Below are positions 35,916-45,198 of a stretch of DNA of 64,000 bases, in pieces; positions within the stretch are counted from its first letter, which is position 1; every line of letters begins with the position of its first letter. The DNA is taken from contig NZ_JBHRSK010000002.1 in NCBI RefSeq assembly GCF_042643245.1, positions 124,001 through 188,000 of the forward strand, given 5' to 3'. A program made the position numbers and the translations under genes. The DNA is from Acidimangrovimonas pyrenivorans. Lineage in GTDB: Bacteria > Pseudomonadota > Alphaproteobacteria > Rhodobacterales > Rhodobacteraceae. Under the pieces are notes generated by a model. That model did no database searches. It saw only the letters and a list, made by a program, of their open reading frames with translations, and was not told the origin of the DNA.

Positions 35916-37832
35916 TCAATCTCCTCCCGCACGGACGATTTCGGTGACCGGGCGGGAAGTCCCCCCTGCCCCTGCCCCTGCCGCGGCCACGCGCACGCTC
36001 CGGTCGGAGGCGAGAAGGCCGGGAACGAGCCAGTTCGCGACGAAGACCTTGTAGCCGTCATCGAGGGCCCGGTTGACCAGCCCGGCATCCACCTCGTCCG
36101 AAAGCCGGTCCGGCACCGCCGCCAGGTAGCCGGGGCGGCCGATCAGCGGCGCCATGATTTCGGGCGGGGCGATGACCAGCGCCGGGGCGGGCAGGTTCAG
36201 CATCTGCGTCGCCTCGCGGGCGATGGCGATCCGCCGGGACTGCGCCGCGCCGAGGTCCAGCAGCGGCCCGAGCGCGAGGGCCATTCCCACGGTCACCAGG
36301 GCGCCGCGCCGGGCCAGCCCGAGCGCAAGCGTGGCAAGGCCGAGCGACCGCGGCAGGCAGGTCAGCGCGGCCAGGAACGCCATCCCCGCCAGCGCATAGC
36401 CGGGAAGGATCTGCTCGGCCCCGCCAAGCCCGGACGGCAGGACGCGCGACCAGGCCACGACCAGCGCCGCCCCGATCAGGGGCCAGAGCCACCGTTCCCG
36501 CGCCGCGAGGCCGCCCGGCTCCAGGACGCCGGTCCATATCCGCGCCACCAGCACCGCCAGAAGGGGCAGGATCGGCAGGAAATAGCGCATGTTGCTGCCC
36601 AACCCGCCGTGCCACTCGGTCGGCAGGAAGGGCAGCATCCACAGCAGCGCGCCGCCCAGCAGGATGGCGTGGCCGCGCCACGCGTCCAGGCCCCAGCGCC
36701 GGGCGAACAGGGCGGGCAGCAGACCCAGCCAGGGCAGGCTCTGCCCCAGCGCCTTCTTGTAGAGCCCCCAGAAGCCGACGGTGCCGTCGGCGGCGTGGAC
36801 GACACCGGGGCGGCTGTCGTGGATCGGCCGGATGTCGAGCACGAGCACGTAGAAACCCTGCGCCAGCCGTTCCAGCGCCTGCCGGACCCCCGGGGCCAAC
36901 AGCAGCGCCAGCACCAGCACCAGCGCCACGGCGGCGAGCACCGCAAGCGCGACGCGGCGGCGCAGGAGGCTGCGCCGGAACAGCCGCAGCGCGACCAGCA
37001 GCAGCCCCGCCATGGCCAGGGCAACGCCGAGGCCGACATAGCTCGAAGAACTCGTGCCGCCGCCCTGCGGCTGGCCATAGGAGAGCGGGTTGGGCGTGCC
37101 GAACTTGACCATGTTCGCCCAGGCCGCGACCGCGAGCCCGGGAAGCATGCCGGCGACACCGGCAGCCAGGGTCGCCACGGGACGACGCGCGAGCAGGACG
37201 ACGCAGGCGGCGATCAACGGCAGGACGAGCACGGTGTCGAGCCGGAACAGGAAGCCGAGCCCGACCAGCAGGCCGGAGCCCATGGCGCGCGCGATGCCGG
37301 CCCGGCCCTCGGCGTCGAGCGAGCGCAGCGCGAGCAGCAGCGCGGCGGCAACGCAGAAGGTGCTGACGCCATGCGGCCAGATGCCGAAGGCGTATTCGAG
37401 CGCGAAGCTGCCGAAGACCAGCAGCAGCGGTGCCAGCAGCGCGCTGCCCTCGTCGCCATAGAGCGTGCGGGCAAGGCCGCGCGTCACGAACAGGGTGCCG
37501 GCCATGGCCGCGGCGTTGAGCACGATCAGCCCGTGGCTGCCGAAGGCGGCGTAGAGCGGCGCCCCGGCAAGGGCGGTGCCGACGGGATATTGCGGCACCA
37601 GCCCGTCCGCGCCGGCGCTGAGCAGCCAGAGTTTCAGCGCCTCGCTGCCATAGCTCGGGTAACCGTTGGCAATGCCCAGATGGCCGCTGGCCGCCAGCGT
37701 CTTGGCGCCCAGCAGGTAGATCACCTCGTCGATATTGAACAGACCGCCGGAGACCAGCGGCACGGCGGCGAGGATGCAGGTCGACAGCACCAGCAGCAGC
37801 GCGGTGCCGTGGCGCTCGGCGAAGGCGGTCAT
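35916..37832 (-). CDS. GT39/ArnT-like polytopic membrane glycosyltransferase
   Basis: A 638-aa inner-membrane protein with about 12 hydrophobic segments. The first luminal loop has the acidic motif FNIDEVIYLLGAKTLAASGH, matching the catalytic Asp-Glu loop of GT39/GT83 enzymes that use polyprenyl-phosphate sugars. A G-x-x-F-R-x-D segment (GLGFLFRLDTVLVLPLIAA) is also typical. It overlaps the GT2 gene by 4 bp. The GT2 partner probably makes the polyprenyl-phosphate sugar donor that this enzyme transfers on the periplasmic side. Acceptor unknown. Confidence 0.82.
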   Translation of the reverse strand: MTAFAERHGTALLLVLSTCILAAVPLVSGGLFNIDEVIYLLGAKTLAASGHLGIANGYPSYGSEALKLWLLSAGADGLVPQYPVGTALAGAPLYAAFGSHGLIVLNAAAMAGTLFVTRGLARTLYGDEGSALLAPLLLVFGSFALEYAFGIWPHGVSTFCVAAALLLALRSLDAEGRAGIARAMGSGLLVGLGFLFRLDTVLVLPLIAACVVLLARRPVATLAAGVAGMLPGLAVAAWANMVKFGTPNPLSYGQPQGGGTSSSSYVGLGVALAMAGLLLVALRLFRRSLLRRRVALAVLAAVALVLVLALLLAPGVRQALERLAQGFYVLVLDIRPIHDSRPGVVHAADGTVGFWGLYKKALGQSLPWLGLLPALFARRWGLDAWRGHAILLGGALLWMLPFLPTEWHGGLGSNMRYFLPILPLLAVLVARIWTGVLEPGGLAARERWLWPLIGAALVVAWSRVLPSGLGGAEQILPGYALAGMAFLAALTCLPRSLGLATLALGLARRGALVTVGMALALGPLLDLGAAQSRRIAIAREATQMLNLPAPALVIAPPEIMAPLIGRPGYLAAVPDRLSDEVDAGLVNRALDDGYKVFVANWLVPGLLASDRSVRVAAAGAGAGGTSRPVTEIVRAGGD

Positions 37833-38782
37833 TCGACGCCCGCCCTTTCGATCTCGGCCCTGAGTTGGCGCGCGCGGATCTCGGCCAGCAGGATCCGGTT
37901 CGAGGCGATCAGATCGGCAAGCAGGCCGCCGATGAAGACCACGACCCCGGCGGCGATCAGCCCGGTGCCGAGGACGAGGGACTGGACCTTGCCGTCGCCA
38001 TTGCCGGCCAGGTAGTAGAGCAGGAAGCGCAGCACGGCGAGCATGCCGGGCAGCGCCAGCACGAAGGCGACCAGCGAGAAGGACTTGAACGGCTTGTAGA
38101 GCACCAGGATGCGCAGCACGGTGACGGCCGAGCGGGTGACATATTGCGCCACCGACCGGATCAGCCGCGACTCGCGCGTCGGCGGATTGACCTCGATCGG
38201 CACCGACTTGATCGGGATCCCCTGGCGTCCCGCCTGGATGATCGTCTCGAGCGTATAGGTGTGCGAGTTGAAGACGTAGAGGCGCAACGCGGCGTCCTTG
38301 TGGATCGCCCGGAAGCCGCTCGGCGCGTCGACGACATCGGTGCCGCTCGCCTGCCGGACGACCCAGCTGCCCAGTTTCTGCAGCATCCGCTTGAGCGGCG
38401 AGAAATGCGCGATCGACGCGATCGGCCGCGCCCCGACGACGATCTTCACCCCCTCCTGCAATATCGGCCGCGTCAGCGCCGGGATGTCCGCGGCCCGGTA
38501 CTGGTTGTCGCCGTCGGTGTTGACGATGACGTCGGCGCCGAGCTTCAGGCAGGCCTCGAGCCCGTGCATGAAGGCGGTCGCCAGCCCCTGGTTGTGGCCG
38601 AGCCGGACGATGTGGTCGACCCCGGCGGCGCGGGCGACCTCGACCGTGCGATCGGTCGAGCCGTCGTCGATGATCAGCCACTCGACCTCGTCGAAGCCCT
38701 CGACCGCGCGCGGCAGATCGGCCAGCGTCGCGGGAAGCTGCGCCTCCTCGTTATGGCATGGAATCTGGATGATGAGCTTCAT
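37829..38782 (-). CDS. GT2 family polyprenyl-phosphate glycosyltransferase
   Basis: A 317-aa GT-A enzyme of the dolichol-phosphate-mannose/DPG-synthase type. The N-terminal domain has IIQIPCHNEEAQLPATLADL, the first Asp pair in IIDDGSTDRTVEVA and the DXD-like NTDGDNQYRAADIPAL. The acceptor region includes SGFRAIHKDAALRLYVF. Two C-terminal helices (FSLVAFVLALPGMLAVLRFLL and GTGLIAAGVVVFIGGLLADL) anchor it in the inner membrane. A 4-bp overlap with the GT39-like gene indicates joint function. Confidence 0.88.
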   Translation of the reverse strand: MKLIIQIPCHNEEAQLPATLADLPRAVEGFDEVEWLIIDDGSTDRTVEVARAAGVDHIVRLGHNQGLATAFMHGLEACLKLGADVIVNTDGDNQYRAADIPALTRPILQEGVKIVVGARPIASIAHFSPLKRMLQKLGSWVVRQASGTDVVDAPSGFRAIHKDAALRLYVFNSHTYTLETIIQAGRQGIPIKSVPIEVNPPTRESRLIRSVAQYVTRSAVTVLRILVLYKPFKSFSLVAFVLALPGMLAVLRFLLYYLAGNGDGKVQSLVLGTGLIAAGVVVFIGGLLADLIASNRILLAEIRARQLRAEIERAGVE

Positions 38783-38930
38783 CTAATGCCCCCGTGTTGC
38801 GTCGGTCCGGGCCTCGCCCGACGCCGTTCCTGCGCTCCGACAAGGAAGCGTCGGGAGGTGGCGAAACTCGGGCAATTATGCGGATATTTGGCGATTGTTT
38901 CCGATATGGCAAATATCCGCGGCACCGGCC

Positions 38931-39891
38931 TCACCCCTGCCCGGCAATCGCGACGCGGCCGGGCCGCCGCCCTTCCAGTTCCGCCTCCTGCCCCGCCGGG
39001 GCCGCCAGCTTGGCCCGCCATTCCGGCTCGTCGCCATAGCCCAACTGCGCCATCAGAGCGCCGCAATGGCGGTCGAGCAGGCGGGCCCGGGCCAGGCTCC
39101 AGTCGCGCCAGTTCGGGGCGCTCCCCGCGCTGGCATTGCGCCGCTCGCCGCGCCGCTCGGGGGCATAGCGGACAGGGTAGCTGCGGCGCGGATGCGTGGC
39201 CGCGAAATCGAGCAGCGCGCGCATCTCGGCATCGTCTTCGACCAGGAACAGGTCCTCGTAGCGCCACAGCCGGGTCAGCGGATCGGCCGCGGCGGCATCG
39301 GCGATGCGCCGGTTGATTGTCTTCCAGTCCCAGCAATGCTTCTCGAAGGCGCTCGCCCGGCCCCAGCGCGCGGCAAGCGCGGTCTCGCCGGTATCGGCGG
39401 GCGACAGCCGGCGCTGGCCGAACAGCGCCGTCAGGTCGCGGCGGTCATGGTGGCCGCCGTGGTTGAGCCACGAGGTCGCGCGGGTCGCGCACGATGCCGA
39501 TGATCCGCGCCGTCGGATGCAGGGCGCGCAGTTCGGGCAACAGGCCGGCCCATTGGTAATAACTTTCGACGATCAGCGGCGCCGACAGGCTGGCGTAATA
39601 GCCGTCGCGCTGGCGGCGGATCGCGGCGATCGCCGCTTGCGTGTCGATCCGCCCCCGCAGCCGCCGCGTCGCGATATTGCGGATGCCGGTGCGTCCCAGA
39701 ACGCGGCCGATCACCATGTGCCAGAGCCCGAACTGCCGGATCGCCCGCGCCATCCGCGCGGGCTCCCACGGGCTGGCAAGGTCGGGCTCGTGGACGGAAT
39801 GGGCGCCCTCGATCATCTCGCCCATCAGGTCGCCGAAATACTGCGTGCCGGTGCGCCCGCCCGAGACGATGAAGACGAAATCCCGGCTCAT
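38931..39891 (-). pseudogene. Sulfotransferase-like gene with a frameshift
   Basis: From ATG 39891 the product begins SRDFVFIVSGGRTGTQYFGD, the PAPS-binding P-loop-like opening of sulfotransferases (GGRTGTQ). It continues to IIGIVRDPRDLVA, the second PAPS motif. There the frame breaks near 39461-39475 and reads into a stop. In another phase the protein continues LNHGGHHDRRDLTALFGQRR, then LWRYEDLFLV, to the stop at 38931. The phase change is corrected by restoring one copy of CTCGTGGC, which gives RDPRDLVASWLNHGG. Overlaps the upstream gene by 4 bp as an intact operon member would. Likely inactive now. Confidence 0.8.
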
Positions 39892-40790
39892 CGGACCGCG
39901 CCCCGCGACGGCAGCGCCTCGCGCAGGACCAGGAGCCCCGCGAGCATCAGCATCACCGCCATGCCGAGCAGCCGGTCCAGCGCGGTGGCGAGGAAGGCGG
40001 CCCCGGCCGGCAGGCGCACGATCGGGGCGAGCGCGGCCGAGACCGCCTCGCGCACGCCGAGACCGGCCGGCACGACCGAGATCGCCGAGCCCAGCACGCC
40101 GGCGACGGCGAAGACCGAGACCTGGGGCAGCGACGCCGGGACGCCCAGCGCCGCGAGGCAAAGCTTGATCCGCAGCACGCTGACGGCGACCAGCGCCAGC
40201 TTGACGGCGGCGATGCCCAGCCCGCCGGCCCAGCCGCCGCTGACGCGCCGCGCCCAGACCAGGGCGAGCGCGGTCAGCCCGAGGCCGAGGGCGAGCGCCG
40301 GCGCGCCGAAGCCGGGCGCCGGAGCAAGCAGGAACAGGCCGCTGGCGGCGAAGGCGACGCCGAGCCACATCAGCGCGATCATCAGGGTCACCGCGCCGCC
40401 CGACTTCAGGCTGCCGCCGGCGGCGCTCAGCCCGGCCAGCCGCACCATCGCCGCGCCGGGCAGCGGCAGCATGTTGGCGGCGCTGGCGAAGATCGTCAGC
40501 CGCAACGCCCGGCCGACGCCGAAGCGGGCGCCGATCAGTCGCGCCGACAGCTCCATCTCGGTGGCGTTGAGCGTGATGGTCGCCGGCAGCGCCAGCGCCA
40601 CCAGCCAGAGCAGCGGCGCCAGCCGCATCTGCGCCGGGTCGAGCGGGGTCCGCGTCAGCGCGGCCCAGGTGCCGAGCGCCAGCAGGGCCAGTGCGGCCAG
40701 GGTGGCGCCGCGGCGCAAGGCCGGCGGCACGTCGCGCCCCTGCGCCATGGCCAGCAGCCTATGGCCGAAAACGGGGCTCGGCTCAGCCAT
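39888..40790 (-). CDS. Lysylphosphatidylglycerol-synthase-TM-like (flippase-like) membrane protein
   Basis: A 300-aa polytopic protein with about eight hydrophobic segments. The pattern ATEMELSARLIGARFGVGRALRLTIFASA is followed by AANMLPLPGAAMVRLAGL, and later SAISVVPAGLGVREAVSAAL. The pairing of N-x-L-P-x-P and P-x-G-x-G-x-R-E matches the lysylphosphatidylglycerol synthase TM/UPF0104 family, often found in glycolipid gene sets and suspected of lipid flipping. The start at 40790 (MAEPSPV) overlaps the GT4 gene by 8 bp. Confidence 0.75.
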   Translation of the reverse strand: MAEPSPVFGHRLLAMAQGRDVPPALRRGATLAALALLALGTWAALTRTPLDPAQMRLAPLLWLVALALPATITLNATEMELSARLIGARFGVGRALRLTIFASAANMLPLPGAAMVRLAGLSAAGGSLKSGGAVTLMIALMWLGVAFAASGLFLLAPAPGFGAPALALGLGLTALALVWARRVSGGWAGGLGIAAVKLALVAVSVLRIKLCLAALGVPASLPQVSVFAVAGVLGSAISVVPAGLGVREAVSAALAPIVRLPAGAAFLATALDRLLGMAVMLMLAGLLVLREALPSRGAVR

Positions 40791-41838
40791 AGGCGGCGAC
40801 GGTTTCGCGCGCGACCCGTTCCCAGCTGAAATGTTCCCGCGCCGCCTCGGAGGCGCGCGTCGCGGCGGCTTCGCGTTGGTCCGGTGTCCAGCCGGCGACA
40901 TCGGTGATCGCCGCGGCCCAGGCGGCGGCATCGCCCGAGGGCAGCTTGGTCCCGGTCACGCCGTCGATCACCGCGTCGTTGAGGCCGCTATGGGCCGCGG
41001 CCAGCACGATGCCGCCCGCCGCGGCGGCCTCGACCGCGACGAGGCCGAAGCCCTCGAAGCTGGGGTGCGCACCGTCGATGTTGGGAAGGACGACGCAGAG
41101 CGCCCCGGCATAGGCCCGCGCCAGCGTTTCGGCGTCGAGCACGCCGAGATAGCGCACCCGCGGGTTGTCCAGCGCGGCGGCCTCGTCCCGGTCCCAGACA
41201 TGGCCGGCGACGTCGAGCGCGATGTCCCCGGCCAGCTGCGGCAGAACCTCGCGGATGAACCAGCCGCAGCCCTTCTGCGGCAGCAGCCGACCGGCGAACA
41301 ATATCCGGCGCGAGGGCAGCCCGCGCGGGGCGGGTTCCAGGTCGGTCGCCAGCGCGACGCGCGGCGTGTTCCCGAAGCCCAGCCGGCGGGCCAGCGCCGC
41401 GGTGGCGGTGGAATTGCAGACGACGACGGAGCGCGGCAGAAGCCGGGCGCCGAGCCGGAGATAGGCGCGGTAGAGCCGGCCGCGCAGCCCCGGCCGGAAG
41501 GCGTAGGAGACGTCGGTGCCATGCGCCGAAAGCGCGATGCGCGAGCGCGGCGCCCTTAGCCGCGCCGCCAGCGCCAGCGGCCAGCTGGCAAGGTCGGCGA
41601 CATGGGTGATATCCGCGGGATGGCGCGTGGCCAGCAGGCGCAGCGCCGCCTTCGCCCCGAATCCCAGCAGGGCAAAGGCGCCGGGAACGCCGCCGTCCGG
41701 CCGGCCCGGCAGGACGATGGGGTCGACACGGGCATAGCGCCGCAGCTCGGACGACAGGCGCAGGGCATAGGTCTCCATCCCGCCCATCGCGGGCGGCCAT
41801 TTGCGCGAAACGAAGCGGAGGGTCGGGGGCGCTGCCAT
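40783..41838 (-). CDS. GT4 family glycosyltransferase
   Basis: A 351-aa GT-B enzyme. The N-terminal half opens LRFVSRKWPPAMGGMETYAL (glycine-rich acceptor loop GGMET). The C-terminal half has ILFAGRLLPQKGCGWFIREV and the nucleotide-sugar block HPSFEGFGLVAVEAAAAGG, with the GT4 E-x7-E motif. The start at 41838 was chosen over 41922 because the conserved N-terminus begins there. First gene of the five-gene minus-strand glycan cluster. Donor sugar unknown. Confidence 0.87.
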   Translation of the reverse strand: MAAPPTLRFVSRKWPPAMGGMETYALRLSSELRRYARVDPIVLPGRPDGGVPGAFALLGFGAKAALRLLATRHPADITHVADLASWPLALAARLRAPRSRIALSAHGTDVSYAFRPGLRGRLYRAYLRLGARLLPRSVVVCNSTATAALARRLGFGNTPRVALATDLEPAPRGLPSRRILFAGRLLPQKGCGWFIREVLPQLAGDIALDVAGHVWDRDEAAALDNPRVRYLGVLDAETLARAYAGALCVVLPNIDGAHPSFEGFGLVAVEAAAAGGIVLAAAHSGLNDAVIDGVTGTKLPSGDAAAWAAAITDVAGWTPDQREAAATRASEAAREHFSWERVARETVAAYG

Positions 41839-42106
41839 CCTGTCTGTCGCCGATGTCCGGAACTGTTCTCCCTTGGGGAGTAGCCGCAAATTACGGCAAC
41901 AAATTGGCGCGATTTCGAACACAGTTCATTTTGCGGAGCGAAACAATACCCAGCCTTCGACGCTGCGGCCGCCGGGCCGGAACCGCGCTCCCTGCCAGCG
42001 GCGGCGCTCCGCGGCGGACGACGTGCCGCCGGGGCGGCACGGCCGCAGCCGGGTATCGCGGCAGAGGCGGCCCCCTGCCCGGCGGCCGGTCGGCGGGAAG
42101 GATGGG

Positions 42107-43030
42107 TCAGTCGAGCTTGCGCGCGGCGAGGGCGCGGCTGATCTCGGCCCGCACCAGCTTGCGGACATTGCGGGTGATGCGCTCGCCCAGCGCGCCCTGA
42201 AGCTCGTTGCGGATCAGCTGGCGCACCAGATCGTTGAGGGCATCCTCGTCGATCTCGATGCTCTCCTCGTCCCACGAAGCCTCCGCTTCCGGAGCAACGG
42301 TCTCCGCTTCAGTCTCCGCTTCGAGCGGGGGCTGCCAGTCCCGCCGGGTGGAAGTCCAGAGGGGCTCGGCCGCGGGCGGCGTTTCGGGCTCCGGTGCGGG
42401 CGTGGCATCGCCGGCCTCGGGCCGCGCCAGCGGTTCGGGCGCCGGGAACGCGTCGCCATCGTCGTCGATCGCGGCAAAGGCGCCCCGGCCGACCGGACGC
42501 GTCAGATCGCCGGGGCCGGGCTCTTCGCTGCCATCCGGATCCCATTCCTCGCGCCGGGCCGCCACCGCTGCTTCGAGCTCTGCGATCGTCGCCTCGAGCG
42601 CCGGCAACATGCCGGATCGCGCGGCGGCTGCGGCCGGCGCGGCATCCGCCTCGACCTCGGGTTGCCAGTCGTCCCGGGCGGCCGGCCCGGCGGGCTCCGC
42701 CTCGGGCTGCCATGCCTCGGCCATGTCCTCGCGCCCGCCCGCCGGCGCCCGCTCGGGCTGCCAGTCCTCGGCCGCAGGAATATCCGCCAACGAATCGGAC
42801 GACGACGGCGCGGGATCGGCGACCCGCAGCGCCGGGGTCAGCACCAGCCGGCCAACCGCCGACGCCGATGCCTCGGGCCGACGCGCCGGGCGGGTGCCGG
42901 AGGCGATCTTGCTGGCGGTCGAGGACGAAGGCGGCACACGCTGCGGTAGCGGCCGCTCCTCCTCCGAGACAAGCCGGCGGATCGAGGACAGAACGTCCTC
43001 GATCTCGGTACGGGTCATCGGATCGGACAT
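42107..43030 (-). CDS. Acidic PopZ-like protein with WQPE repeats
   Basis: A 307-aa protein. The conserved N-terminal helix is MTRTEIEDVLSSIRRLVSEE (about residues 5-24). The middle (about 70-240) is acidic, Pro/Ala-rich and likely disordered, with four copies of a W-Q-P motif (EDWQPERAP, EAWQPEAEP, DDWQPEVEA, RDWQPPLEA). The C-terminal 60 residues are a helical block, DALNDLVRQLIRNELQGALG then RKLVRAEISRALA. This helix-disorder-helix plan resembles PopZ, the polar organiser of Alphaproteobacteria. The PopZ link is an inference from architecture. The start could also be Met5 (43018). Confidence 0.7.
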   Translation of the reverse strand: MSDPMTRTEIEDVLSSIRRLVSEEERPLPQRVPPSSSTASKIASGTRPARRPEASASAVGRLVLTPALRVADPAPSSSDSLADIPAAEDWQPERAPAGGREDMAEAWQPEAEPAGPAARDDWQPEVEADAAPAAAAARSGMLPALEATIAELEAAVAARREEWDPDGSEEPGPGDLTRPVGRGAFAAIDDDGDAFPAPEPLARPEAGDATPAPEPETPPAAEPLWTSTRRDWQPPLEAETEAETVAPEAEASWDEESIEIDEDALNDLVRQLIRNELQGALGERITRNVRKLVRAEISRALAARKLD

Positions 43031-43116
43031 GGGCGGTTTCCCTATTGGACCTGTAGGTATGGTAGCCGTGTCATAGTGCTGACACAACTACTAGGTTCGG
43101 CCCCCACCTGTCGTCG

Positions 43117-44493
43117 TCACTCCTTACCGATGCTCTTGAGCAGCTTGTCGAGCCGCTTGCCCTGCACGCTGGTGGCCGGAGCATTCTTCACGGCGTTGTA
43201 ATAGGCGGCCGGATCGTAGGTCGGAATCCCCAGCTTGAGGTGATCCGCCGTCAGCAGCCCCATCGAGGACAGCAGCGTGTAGACCGCGATATACTCGTTG
43301 GTCCCGGCCGTGATGCGCGAGGCCTTGGCGTTGAGCAGCGACTGCTCGGCGTTGAGCACGTCGAGCGTGGTGCGCGAGCCCAGCTTGGCCTCTTCCTTGA
43401 CGCCGTCATAGGCGGTCTGGGCGGCGCGGATCTGCTGGTTGTAGGCCGTGATGCTGGCCCGGGCGACCTGGAGCTGCGACCAGGCGTTGCCGACGCCCTG
43501 GGTGACGCTGACACCGGTCTGCAGCAGCCCGGCGCGGGCCTGGTCGGCCGCGGCCACCGCCTTGCGGTAGAGCGCCGAGATCTGGCCGCCGGCATAGAGC
43601 GGCTGGCTCAGCGTCAGGGTGGCGGAGCCACCCTTGTTGCCGCCCGAGTCGGTGCCGTATTCGGCCGTGGCCGACAGCGTCGGCCGGATGCCGGCCTTGG
43701 CCCGCGCGACGCTCAGGTCGGCGGCCTTGACCTGGTGCTTGGCCTGCAGGATCTGCGGGTGGTTGTGCTGGGCGACCGCGACCGCATCCGTGAGCGACTT
43801 GGCCGTGGCCGGCGCCCTCGGCGGCGCGGCCAGACGGCCGGGATAATGGCCGACAGCGGCCTTGTAAGCCTCGCGCGCCGTGGCCAGCTGGCCCCGTGCG
43901 GCGGTCAGCTGGCTGCGCGCGGCGGCCAGCGCCGCCTCGGCCTGGGCGACGTCGGTGCGGGTGATCTCGCCGACATCGAAACGATCCTGGGCCGCCTTGA
44001 GTTCCTGGTTCAGCACCCGGACGTTGCCCTGGTTCAGCACCACCGTCTCTTCGGCGTTGCGCACGTTCATATAGGCGGTGACGGCCCCCAGAAGCACCTG
44101 CTGCTCGACATTGACCAGCGCCTGCCGGGTGGCCAGCACGGTTTCCTTGGCCGCGGCGATCGCCGCCTTGGTGCGGCCGAAGTCATAGACCGTCATCGAC
44201 GCCTGCAGGCCAAGCTGGCCATAGAGGTTGTTGAACAGCGTCGAGGCCGAGGCCGTCGTCACCGCCCTGCCGGTGGCGGCGATGCCCAGTGTCGGCCGCA
44301 GCCCCGAGACCGCCACCGCGACATCCTCGTCGCTGGTGCGCAAAAGCGCCCGGTTCTGCTCCAGCAGATGGGAATTGCGATAGGCCGAGATCATCGCGTC
44401 GCTCAGCGTCTCGGCCCAGGCGCCCGGCGCCATGGTCATCACCAGCAGGGCCGCGGCGCCCGCTCGCCCCAGTATCTTTGCGTTCATCTTCAT
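43117..44493 (-). CDS. tolC: TolC family outer-membrane channel
   Basis: A 458-aa export channel. The signal peptide MKMNAKILGRAGAAALLVMT ends near AWA-E. It is followed by the duplicated TolC repeat: strands such as LYGQLGLQASMTVYDFGRTK and ATLTLSQPLYAGGQISALYR (the Y/G-G-Q turn), each leading into long helices (VQGVGNAWSQLQVARASITAYNQQIRA-type heptads). KLGSRTTLDVLNAEQSLLNA is the conserved helix before the last strand. It works with an inner-membrane pump and an adaptor, which are not adjacent. A Pcm-like methyltransferase gene lies just upstream, a common order in Rhodobacterales. Confidence 0.92.
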   Translation of the reverse strand: MKMNAKILGRAGAAALLVMTMAPGAWAETLSDAMISAYRNSHLLEQNRALLRTSDEDVAVAVSGLRPTLGIAATGRAVTTASASTLFNNLYGQLGLQASMTVYDFGRTKAAIAAAKETVLATRQALVNVEQQVLLGAVTAYMNVRNAEETVVLNQGNVRVLNQELKAAQDRFDVGEITRTDVAQAEAALAAARSQLTAARGQLATAREAYKAAVGHYPGRLAAPPRAPATAKSLTDAVAVAQHNHPQILQAKHQVKAADLSVARAKAGIRPTLSATAEYGTDSGGNKGGSATLTLSQPLYAGGQISALYRKAVAAADQARAGLLQTGVSVTQGVGNAWSQLQVARASITAYNQQIRAAQTAYDGVKEEAKLGSRTTLDVLNAEQSLLNAKASRITAGTNEYIAVYTLLSSMGLLTADHLKLGIPTYDPAAYYNAVKNAPATSVQGKRLDKLLKSIGKE

Positions 44494-44544
44494 GCTCTCC
44501 TGCCCACCTTCCGCGTTTGTTGCCTGCCCGCCGCTGCGTCCCGC

Positions 44545-45198
44545 CTAGAGGACGAAGGCGCGATTCTTCTCGAACCCCGGAAGCACCGGGGCCGAGGCGT
44601 TGAAGGCGAAGCGCCAGGTCAGCCCGCCATCCAGCTTGTAGCCGATGCGGCAGACGCCCAGCGCGCCTTCCATGAAGATCGCGGCGATGCGGCCGCCATC
44701 CTTGAGCTGCGCGGCCAGGCCGGCCGGCAGATGCTCGACCGCGCCCTCGACCATGATCGCGTCGTAAGGCCCGTGCTTGGCCGCGCCCTCGGCCAGCGGC
44801 CCGGAGATCACCGCGGCGTTGTCCACGCCCTCGGCCGACAGCGTCGCCTGGGCCTCGGCCGCGAGCTCGGCATCCTCCTCGACGGCGACGACGGCCTCGG
44901 CCAGCCGGGCGATGACGGCGGCCGAGTAGCCCAGGCCGCAGCCCAGATCGAGCACCATCTCGTCGGGCTGGATATCCAGCGTGTCGAGCATCTTGGCCAG
45001 GGTGCGCGGATCGAGCATCACCCGGCCCTGGCCGAGATCGAGATTCTCGCCGACATAGGCGGCCTCGCGCTTGTTGGCGGGGACATAGGATTCGCGCGGT
45101 ACCGCCAACATCGCCTCGATGATCGGAAACCGGGTGACATCCGAGGGCCGCACCTGGGTGTCAACCATCATGGTACGGCGGGCGGCGAAGTCAGTCAT
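44545..45198 (-). CDS. Protein-L-isoaspartate O-methyltransferase family protein
   Basis: A 217-aa SAM methyltransferase of the Pcm family. The N-terminal block MMVDTQVRPSDVTRFPIIEA then AMLAVPRESYVP is characteristic. Motif I is MVLDLGCGLGYSAAVIARLA (about residues 78-97), and YDAIMVEGAVEHLPAGL contains the motif-II acidic region. The C-terminal RFAFNASAPVLPGF is typical of the shorter alphaproteobacterial members, which may not repair isoaspartate. Start at 45198. It lies 51 bp upstream of tolC on the same strand. Confidence 0.88.
   Translation of the reverse strand: MTDFAARRTMMVDTQVRPSDVTRFPIIEAMLAVPRESYVPANKREAAYVGENLDLGQGRVMLDPRTLAKMLDTLDIQPDEMVLDLGCGLGYSAAVIARLAEAVVAVEEDAELAAEAQATLSAEGVDNAAVISGPLAEGAAKHGPYDAIMVEGAVEHLPAGLAAQLKDGGRIAAIFMEGALGVCRIGYKLDGGLTWRFAFNASAPVLPGFEKNRAFVL

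Noticed and set aside
36609..38015. Glutamine/histidine-rich plus-strand frame
   Set aside because: Antisense to the GT39-like gene; typical shadow composition.
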